A stretch of 64,000 nt of DNA from Armillaria gallica (Eukaryota; Basidiomycota; Agaricomycetes; Agaricales; Physalacriaceae): assembly GCA_037576215.1 (NCBI GenBank), contig JBANDB010000004.1, forward strand, positions 6,944,001 through 7,008,000, written 5' to 3'. The position numbers were made by a program, and so were the translations under genes. Under the pieces are notes generated by a model. That model worked only from the letters and a program-made list of their open reading frames with translations. It ran no database searches and had not been told where the DNA came from. Position 1 is the first letter of the stretch. Each line of letters begins with the position of its first letter. This document shows positions 58,334 through 64,000 of the stretch, piece after piece.

Positions 58334-60481
58334 TTATTTTATTCTGGGGTCATTATAATCTATGGAGTGTTTTACATAGGGTTTCAAATGCGACGGTATC
58401 TTTGGTGGGAATGGCAGAAGGTCTTTCTTGTGTCCGAGTACTCCTCGAGATGGATCATCTGCTAAGTTATCCTTCATTGATATCCATACTGTCGAAAGCC
58501 ATATTCCGGACTCCTGCATTAAGAACACTATGCAACGTAGAATTGCATTCTGTTGTGTGTTTCGTGAATATCCTGCCAGCAGTGCTCCTACCACTCCTTG
58601 ATTGTCGGAGCGAATGACAATGTGACAGTCTTTAAGTCCTTTTGCAATGAGCGTTCGCAGCCCAAGCTCGATCACCACCATTTTGGCCCACCCTATATCT
58701 CTCCCATCTGATTTCCAGCCCTGTATGAGCTCCCAGGCCAGCCATTTTCCATCGAGGACCAGTCCTAGTCCCCATGACGTTGATGCGTCGACCATGAGTG
58801 ACACGTCAAGAGGTTCAGCCGGTGTGATGATTGGAATCCCTAGGAGATCAAGGCTCAGCTTGTGTTTCCACCAAGCCAGATCCTCTGCCAACGTGCTGGA
58901 AATAGTGTGCCGTATGAAAGCTGGGTTGTTCTCTTTGAAGGATGCATGGAAGCGGTAGAGTGTCGGCATGTGCGATCGTCCATCTGGTACCACTAGGCAG
59001 ACATGATTCAGTGTTCCAATCACTGATTCTGCTTCACCTTTTGTCATCTTCACCCCTGCCTCCCAGGGCATCAGCTTCATCAAATACTTCTCTTTCTTTG
59101 CTTGTGGTAGTGACACGAATTTCGCTTCAATATCCCACCAGAAACCAATGTATGGAAACGCTGTGTTGAAGGGTATGAATTTTGACCTTGCCCAAGGCCA
59201 GCCCAACTTGTCTGCTATGCTCCAGATCAAGTCGGCTTCGTATGAGTATTCTATCGACCCCTCCTTTGATGTCTTGGGAAATCGGAAGAAGACAAAGTCA
59301 TCCACCCACTTTACTAGTGTCTCAACTCCCTCATTGAGGAGAATCCTGACCATCGCATCAGCTATTCGTCCCCAAATACCTGGGGAAGGAGACGCTCCAA
59401 AGTTCAGACAAGGGTCAAGGTGGACAAGGCCATTGAGGGAGATGGCGGTGAAAGGTCGCACTGAAGGGTGGGTTGGCAGGTTCCTGAACGCCGATTCCAC
59501 GTCAAATACTGCTGCTTGGGTACCACTTGGTGCGTTCGCAACCTTCAAATAGCATTCTGAAAATGTGCCCCATGCACATTGAAATTTCTTTGAATCTATT
59601 ATTGCATTAATCGAGGTCATTTCAGGATTGATAAGAATAGGATGTAAGGTATCGCTATGTATGGTATCAAGGTCTATTGGTGTCGCCGAGTGAGGGAAGG
59701 ATTGGTCTACAATGGCGCGAAGCTTCCCTGGTCTGGTTTCTGCTATGCTGAGTGGGGCTGTACGAAAATGTCCTGGGAAATGTATTAGCTCTGCTTTGAA
59801 GCAGAGACGGTTTTCTTTACCTATCCAGGATTCTAATAGAGCGGGGTCATATCCTATCAAGAGACGCCCAAGTTTCATCTCTTCTGCATATTTCTCGACT
59901 AGAAAATCATGGTGTGCTGGTAGTGTGTAATGGTTTCGTGGTATGAAGGTGCGGTCTAATCTGTAATTTTCGAGGCCCATCAGGAAGCCCTCTCTGATGC
60001 CTTTGGGAATGTCCGCGAATTCATCGATAGCGTTTGCTCTAGTAAGGTATAGGGTCCAAATTTCATGATGGAAAGGTGTCGCTATGGGGAAGAGGTCTTC
60101 AATGGTGCGAGTGTGCGCCATGGGATGTGGTGTTGCACCGTGTGCAGGCATGTCGGAAGCGGCAGGGCTGCCGTTTACAACCATCGGGATAGTTGAAGCC
60201 ATAGCAGACAGGCTCGTTACCTGCACGGAAGTACCATTTCCCATTTCGTAGCTCAATAGTTGTATTCTTGGCAGCGTTGGGGCAGGTTCCAAAGGAGTGG
60301 GAGCCTTTTTCTCCACAGACCATGCAAATGTAGTCGGGTGTGATGATGGTGGGTGGTCGGCGTTGGCGAGGTTCAGCTGTCGACTGAGAGTTCGTCGAGT
60401 CACGTTGGCATGTGGTGCTCTTCCCATTCTGCAACTTGTAGTTCCGAAACTCATTCTGGAGTGCTGCAAACTTGGTGTCAT
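58334..60481 (-). CDS. Reverse transcriptase-RNase H of the DIRS-like element
   Basis: It makes and processes the element's cDNA. The frame overlaps the gag end by 383 bases in another frame, so translation probably really begins near ATG 60121 (MAHTRTIEDLFPIATPFHHE). RT motifs: RPGKLRAIVDQSFPHS, QAAVFDVESAFRNLPTHPSV (first catalytic Asp), GASPSPGIWGRIADAMV and LVKWVDDFVFFRFP (catalytic VDD). RNase H: LMVDASTSWGLGLVL, AKMVVIELGLRTL, VIRSDNQGVVGAL and NLADDPSRG. All catalytic acidic residues are present. There are no internal stops over 715 codons. Confidence 0.85.
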   Translation of the reverse strand: MTPSLQHSRMSFGTTSCRMGRAPHANVTRRTLSRQLNLANADHPPSSHPTTFAWSVEKKAPTPLEPAPTLPRIQLLSYEMGNGTSVQVTSLSAMASTIPMVVNGSPAASDMPAHGATPHPMAHTRTIEDLFPIATPFHHEIWTLYLTRANAIDEFADIPKGIREGFLMGLENYRLDRTFIPRNHYTLPAHHDFLVEKYAEEMKLGRLLIGYDPALLESWIGKENRLCFKAELIHFPGHFRTAPLSIAETRPGKLRAIVDQSFPHSATPIDLDTIHSDTLHPILINPEMTSINAIIDSKKFQCAWGTFSECYLKVANAPSGTQAAVFDVESAFRNLPTHPSVRPFTAISLNGLVHLDPCLNFGASPSPGIWGRIADAMVRILLNEGVETLVKWVDDFVFFRFPKTSKEGSIEYSYEADLIWSIADKLGWPWARSKFIPFNTAFPYIGFWWDIEAKFVSLPQAKKEKYLMKLMPWEAGVKMTKGEAESVIGTLNHVCLVVPDGRSHMPTLYRFHASFKENNPAFIRHTISSTLAEDLAWWKHKLSLDLLGIPIITPAEPLDVSLMVDASTSWGLGLVLDGKWLAWELIQGWKSDGRDIGWAKMVVIELGLRTLIAKGLKDCHIVIRSDNQGVVGALLAGYSRNTQQNAILRCIVFLMQESGIWLSTVWISMKDNLADDPSRGVLGHKKDLLPFPPKIPSHLKPYVKHSIDYNDPRIK

Positions 60482-61730
60482 TGTCTGTTGCTCTCGCTTT
60501 CACTGCCGCTGCCTCGTTGAGATTGTACTCCGTAAGATGGGAGTTCCAAGCTGCAAGGCTGAAGTCCCACACGCCTATGTTTCCATTGTTATAGATGTGT
60601 TGTCGGAATCCAGAGTCATAGGCTCTAATGACTGGGAAAAGCTCTCTTGCTCGTGGGAGGCATATCAGACGGCTCCAATGGCCGCATACCCCTGAGATGT
60701 ACTCCATTGCTCTAGGTCCTTGGATGCCATCACCAAGGTCAAGCTCATCCTTCAAACCTTGAGTCATCTGTAAAGTGAGGCCCAGCCACTTGTCATATGT
60801 CTTTATCGTTTCCTCCGATGCTGCCTTGTGTGGCGGTACTGAGAATTTGAGAGTTCCTCCTGCCCCAACAAAGCACTGCTGTCGTTCCCGAGGTCCTAAT
60901 GGCTTTGCTGCATCCTCTCTGCATGCTTCTAGTGAGAAGGAGGTGAGGCGTGGGTAATGACGCATGCCATGGCGCAGATTATGCTTGACTTCCCATGGTA
61001 GGTTGATGATGGTGGGATCATACGTCGGGACAGCATTGTGGTTTCCCAGTGCTCTTCCCTCTTGGCCGAAGAGAGTCGCTACAGCAGGGTCAAAGTCACT
61101 CCCTGCCAGCTGGCGCACAGCTCGAAGGTTTTCCACCTCCTGTAGGAGGTCTTCGTAGCTTGGGTGTCCTTCGTGTGGGTGATTGACGGGCGTCCGACGT
61201 GCACTGTCAGGGAAGTCATGCCTGACAGAACTCAGCCTCCCTCCATAGCCACTCGTCGACATAGACCGCGAGGTGCCTCGTGCCGACTGACCCTGAGCAA
61301 CTTGCGTTGCTGGGGTGGTCCACACTGAGCGCCTAGCTACGGCATTAGTAAACGAGCTTGCCGCGGAGGGGCGAGTCCTATTCGAATGCAATGTTGATGG
61401 TTGGGCGGTGGTCGGCGGTGAAGGAGGTGGCAGGCGTGTGCATCCCAGATAGACTATGGATGAGTCTGGGTGCGCAGATGAAGGCTGTAGGGTCTTCGCT
61501 CGGTTGCGCACTGATGGACGCTCGCTGGTCTCGCTGACTCCGCTCCTAGTGCGTTTTCGACTCCTGTCCGCACTCGGAACCTGAGTGTATGCGGTTCCAT
61601 TCATTGGTCTAGTGCTCGGGCCTGGTCTGCCTGCACTCTGGGTTGCTAGGGAGGGCAGCCTTGCAAGCATATGGCAAGGCATTGCTGGGGTCGAGTATGT
61701 GGATGGCATTTGGTCATGAGATGGGGACAC
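60099..61730 (-). CDS. gag-like protein of the DIRS-like element
   Basis: A 543-codon open frame. The N-terminal third is Ser/Pro/Arg-rich. The middle is a globular part (LPWEVKHNLRHGMRHYPRL, GLTLQMTQGLKDELDLGDG). The C-terminus has CMVCGEKGSHSFGTC and a CCCH-like finger CYGFNYPDGCKRQPCRFRH (C-x8-C-x4-C-x3-H) followed by CTRC, both suited to binding nucleic acid. An upstream frame (62296-61748) with similar low-complexity sequence may be the true N-terminus, separated by a TAG or by an intron. Its end overlaps the RT frame. Confidence 0.7.
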   Translation of the reverse strand: MSPSHDQMPSTYSTPAMPCHMLARLPSLATQSAGRPGPSTRPMNGTAYTQVPSADRSRKRTRSGVSETSERPSVRNRAKTLQPSSAHPDSSIVYLGCTRLPPPSPPTTAQPSTLHSNRTRPSAASSFTNAVARRSVWTTPATQVAQGQSARGTSRSMSTSGYGGRLSSVRHDFPDSARRTPVNHPHEGHPSYEDLLQEVENLRAVRQLAGSDFDPAVATLFGQEGRALGNHNAVPTYDPTIINLPWEVKHNLRHGMRHYPRLTSFSLEACREDAAKPLGPRERQQCFVGAGGTLKFSVPPHKAASEETIKTYDKWLGLTLQMTQGLKDELDLGDGIQGPRAMEYISGVCGHWSRLICLPRARELFPVIRAYDSGFRQHIYNNGNIGVWDFSLAAWNSHLTEYNLNEAAAVKARATDNDTKFAALQNEFRNYKLQNGKSTTCQRDSTNSQSTAEPRQRRPPTIITPDYICMVCGEKGSHSFGTCPNAAKNTTIELRNGKWYFRAGNEPVCYGFNYPDGCKRQPCRFRHACTRCNTTSHGAHSHH

Positions 61731-61747
61731 ACTTGGCTGGACGAAGC

Positions 61748-62296
61748 CTACAACATCTGGTCAATAGATGTTGGTGCGAATGTATGCGCAGTCTTACCTC
61801 TGAGGGTAGCACTGGGGCCGGCCTTGGCTCTGGGAACTGGTACTACTCGCGGCTGGACAGAGCCTACAGCAATCTGGTCAGAGGATGCTGGAGTGGATAT
61901 ATGCGCAGTCTTACCTCGAGAGGTAGTGCTGGGGCTGGTCTTGGCACTGGAAACTGGTCCTCCCTCCTGTAAGGGGGTCGCAACCCGTCTACCCTTCCCC
62001 TTCTGCGACGCCGTCAGCCTGGGTCGCGAAAGCACCGAGATGCTCATGGGCGGGGATCCCATACCATCAGGGATATCTGGAAAATCGCACATGGCGGCTT
62101 CCAAGATATCGTCAACAGAGTATGCGGGAGAGGGATGGGCAGATGCACGTGTCAGAGGTGAGACGTCGTGTAGCAGATCCTCAGCGGCGGCCGTGAGCAC
62201 TGCGACACTGTTCTCACCATCTAACTCAACATCAACAGCCTCCTGCTCAGACGTGGATGCTCGAATTGCACCATTAGTCTGCAGGTCGTCGACCAA
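61748..62296 (-). CDS. N-terminal extension or separate ORF of the DIRS-like element
   Basis: A 182-codon frame with DFPDIPDGMGSPPMSIS and an internal repetition: RGKTAHISTPASSDQIAVG recurs 44 residues later as RGKTAHTFAPTSIDQML, so a ~130-bp unit is duplicated (visible in DNA at about 61750-61960). It ends 18 bases before the gag ATG. No domain is recognised. It could be the first exon of gag. Confidence 0.45.
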   Translation of the reverse strand: MVDDLQTNGAIRASTSEQEAVDVELDGENSVAVLTAAAEDLLHDVSPLTRASAHPSPAYSVDDILEAAMCDFPDIPDGMGSPPMSISVLSRPRLTASQKGKGRRVATPLQEGGPVSSAKTSPSTTSRGKTAHISTPASSDQIAVGSVQPRVVPVPRAKAGPSATLRGKTAHTFAPTSIDQML

Positions 62297-62579
62297 GCCT
62301 GGTGTGAAGGTTCGAGTACGCAGGACTCACGTAGATGGAGCCACCGGTCGCTTGGGTCCTCGCTTGGACATCGTTCGCTGTGAGAGCCTGAAGGTATCGG
62401 CAAGAGAAAGAAAGAAAGGACGCCGGCTGGGCGTGGGCGGCTAGGTGACAGAGATGACTCTCAGACAAAGCGACGATGATGGGTGTAAGAAGCGAAGTCG
62501 GCACAGGATCACATGTGCTTGATGTGAAGTTCGAAACAGCGTGGCACTCCTGCCTGCCCCACCTATCCTGTCGTGCCAC

Positions 62580-64000
62580 TTCTAGATATGACAAGCGTGT
62601 CCAGAGCATCCATTGCTTCGGTGTGTACCAATGATTCCACAAGTACGCACACAACTGAGATAGTTCATTTGTGAAACAGTACTCATATATTTCGCTTGTA
62701 GCAGTTTTGTATATCGTTTCAGCTGTTTTGTACATCCCATCTTCATCGTCTGGGATATCTGGATGGAGATTAAGATGGACCCTGAACATCTCCTTGATAG
62801 GTTCTCGGTGTTCAGTGGGACAAAACTCATCATCTAGGTCATGCTCCTTCACTCCTGGTGGGCTTGGCCACACAGGAATTTTATCGCCACCAACACTTAA
62901 CAAAGTGAGCAGAGGGAGACAAGTGTTCTGGAATGTATTCAGTATGAGCCATATGTATCTGTTTTGCTTTCACTTACATATTTGTTGACAGGACCATCCT
63001 CCTCAGTCGGAATGGACATGCCAGGTGCCCATGTCAGGTCTATGAAGGAAAAGATTCTATGCGCTTCACATGGGTCATAGTATTGTGGAGGTTTATCTTG
63101 GCTGAGTCGCTTATCAATATATGATACAGCATGCCAGCTGCACAACTGATGCTTGCTGTCAGGTAGCTCAGCTCAGCAGGCGTTGATTTCAGATAGGTCC
63201 TTATCAGTGAGGGTGAACTTGATGGCCAGACATTTGGCAAACACATGTCGGAGCACTTGACAAAGCAGCCACTCCTTTGCCCCTTCTTCTGCGCTACCAT
63301 CGGTGGATGTTGTAAATACGAAAGCCAGTGGTAGTGCCTGTCCCTTTGCTGCACTGACAATGCCATACAGTTCATAACTGAGTTGGTTTGTTTTCCCTGC
63401 GTAATCTATCTGTACATGCATCTCCAAGTCATATGGCTGGAACTTACATGTGGAATCCATGGCAATCTCAACAGTCTCTCCGCCATATTCCTCAAGTACT
63501 TCACGAAATGTGAAAGCAACAGAATGTATGCCGTCTTCATGTGTAATCGGTATGATATCAATATCACATCCTTCAAGCTTCTGAAGAAGCATCATAGCTG
63601 ATTTGACCTGATTGTCATCAAGCCGCCACTGCTTTTCGTTCTTGATCAGCCAGGCAAAATGTATCTGCTTTTCGGTAAGTTCTTTTGCCTTCTGCAGATG
63701 CTTAGAAAGTATCTGATCCCAGATCTGTTGAATACTTAGTATATCATGTTTCATACCAACGGGAAAAATGGAGACCTTGTGAGCAGGCATATTTGCCATC
63801 TCGTCAATAATACTTTTTATTTGACCGTCCAATGAAATATCGCAATATGGAGTGTGCGCTCGATGGTGAGTGAGACGCATGCTGACTTTTGTCATATCCC
63901 CTTCAGAGATCTGGACTCGGAGCCATCCAGCACATTTGAACTGGTCCATGGTCATCCGAGATCTTCTTTTTCGGACATCGTCATGGAGTTTGTTTTTTGT
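62580..64000 (-). pseudogene. MULE transposase, N-terminal half (runs off the window)
   Basis: The frame 63955-63173 has ITHEDGIHSVAFTFREVLEE followed by ETVEIAMDSTCKF, the first catalytic Asp of MuDR-like DDE transposases. YELYGIVSAAKGQALPLAFV and FTLTDKDLSEINAC (second Asp) follow, then a TGA at 63173-63175 and AELPDSKHQLCSWHAVSYID (the conserved C-x2-H after the second Asp). CGA at that TGA would give the usual Arg. A 50-nt intron (62977-62928) joins to PLLTLLSVGGDKIPVWPSPP, and the piece ends in WTRLSYLE where the DIRS-like element begins. The start lies beyond 64000. Confidence 0.8.

Larger units (their letters stand above)
56891..62575 (-). mobile_element. DIRS-like tyrosine-recombinase retrotransposon, apparently open ORFs
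   Basis: Minus-strand order is gag (61730-60099), RT-RNase H (overlapping, to 58334) and tyrosine recombinase (58272-57091 with one intron). It sits inside the MULE transposase gene between WTRLSYLE and TTIPHLN. The exact ends are not fixed; the left end may start near GTGGCACGAC, a short palindromic stretch with GTGCCAC about 30 bp away (about 62540-62578). No target duplication is visible, as expected for DIRS elements, which integrate with a recombinase rather than an integrase. There are no premature stops in the three main ORFs. Confidence 0.78.

Overview
The window looks like a repeat island in the nuclear genome of a filamentous fungus, most likely an agaricomycete (Basidiomycota). The evidence is family content and gene style: a chromodomain Ty3/Gypsy element, a Helitron with a Rep-PIF1 helicase plus cysteine protease, a DIRS-like tyrosine-recombinase retrotransposon, MULE, hAT and Tc1-like transposases, and short GT-AG introns of about 48-55 nt. 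I find no convincing single-copy host gene. Nearly everything I can read is a transposon, a solo LTR or a relic of one.

Layout. 1-3.4 kb: a decayed hAT transposase. 3.4-5.0 kb: a solo LTR of family A. 5.0-10.0 kb: a family C LTR-like repeat, a 389-bp TA-flanked MITE and anonymous AT-rich DNA. 10.0-26.5 kb: a complete but dead LTR retrotransposon with 5-bp target duplication GTAAG. It holds gag, protease, RT, RNase H and integrase with chromodomain, then two extra ORFs before the 3' LTR. It is itself split by a family B solo LTR in the RT gene and by a 3.2-kb Tc1-like transposon at the start of the second extra ORF. 26.5-28.2 kb: a second family A solo LTR. 28.2-32.1 kb: a GGCCTNNGCC-type simple-sequence patch, a LINE-like relic and anonymous DNA. 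32.1-34.35 kb: a second hAT relic with recognisable introns. 34.35-37.8 kb: a mosaic of a C repeat, a truncated A LTR and an inverted A LTR inside an unknown coding relic. 37.8-42 kb: mostly anonymous, with one small solo LTR.

From about 42 kb on, CpG is clearly better preserved. 42.0-54.3 kb (minus strand) is a Helitron whose coding frame can be followed through seven premature TGA stops. It is interrupted by a family B solo LTR (TSD CCGG) and by a 3.0-kb element made of two 1381-bp inverted arms around a 159-bp spacer. 55.4-64 kb (minus) is a MULE transposase split by a DIRS-like retroelement whose gag, RT-RNase H and tyrosine recombinase all look open.

Two themes tie the window together. 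First, decay: premature stops are overwhelmingly TGA or TAG/TAA of the kind made by C-to-T change, and related copies differ mainly at CpG, which points to methylated or RIP-like silencing. Second, nesting: in several places removing an insertion plus one target copy restores the reading frame of its host, so insertion ends and target duplications can be fixed to the base. LTR families A and B appear to duplicate 4 bp of the form NCGG.
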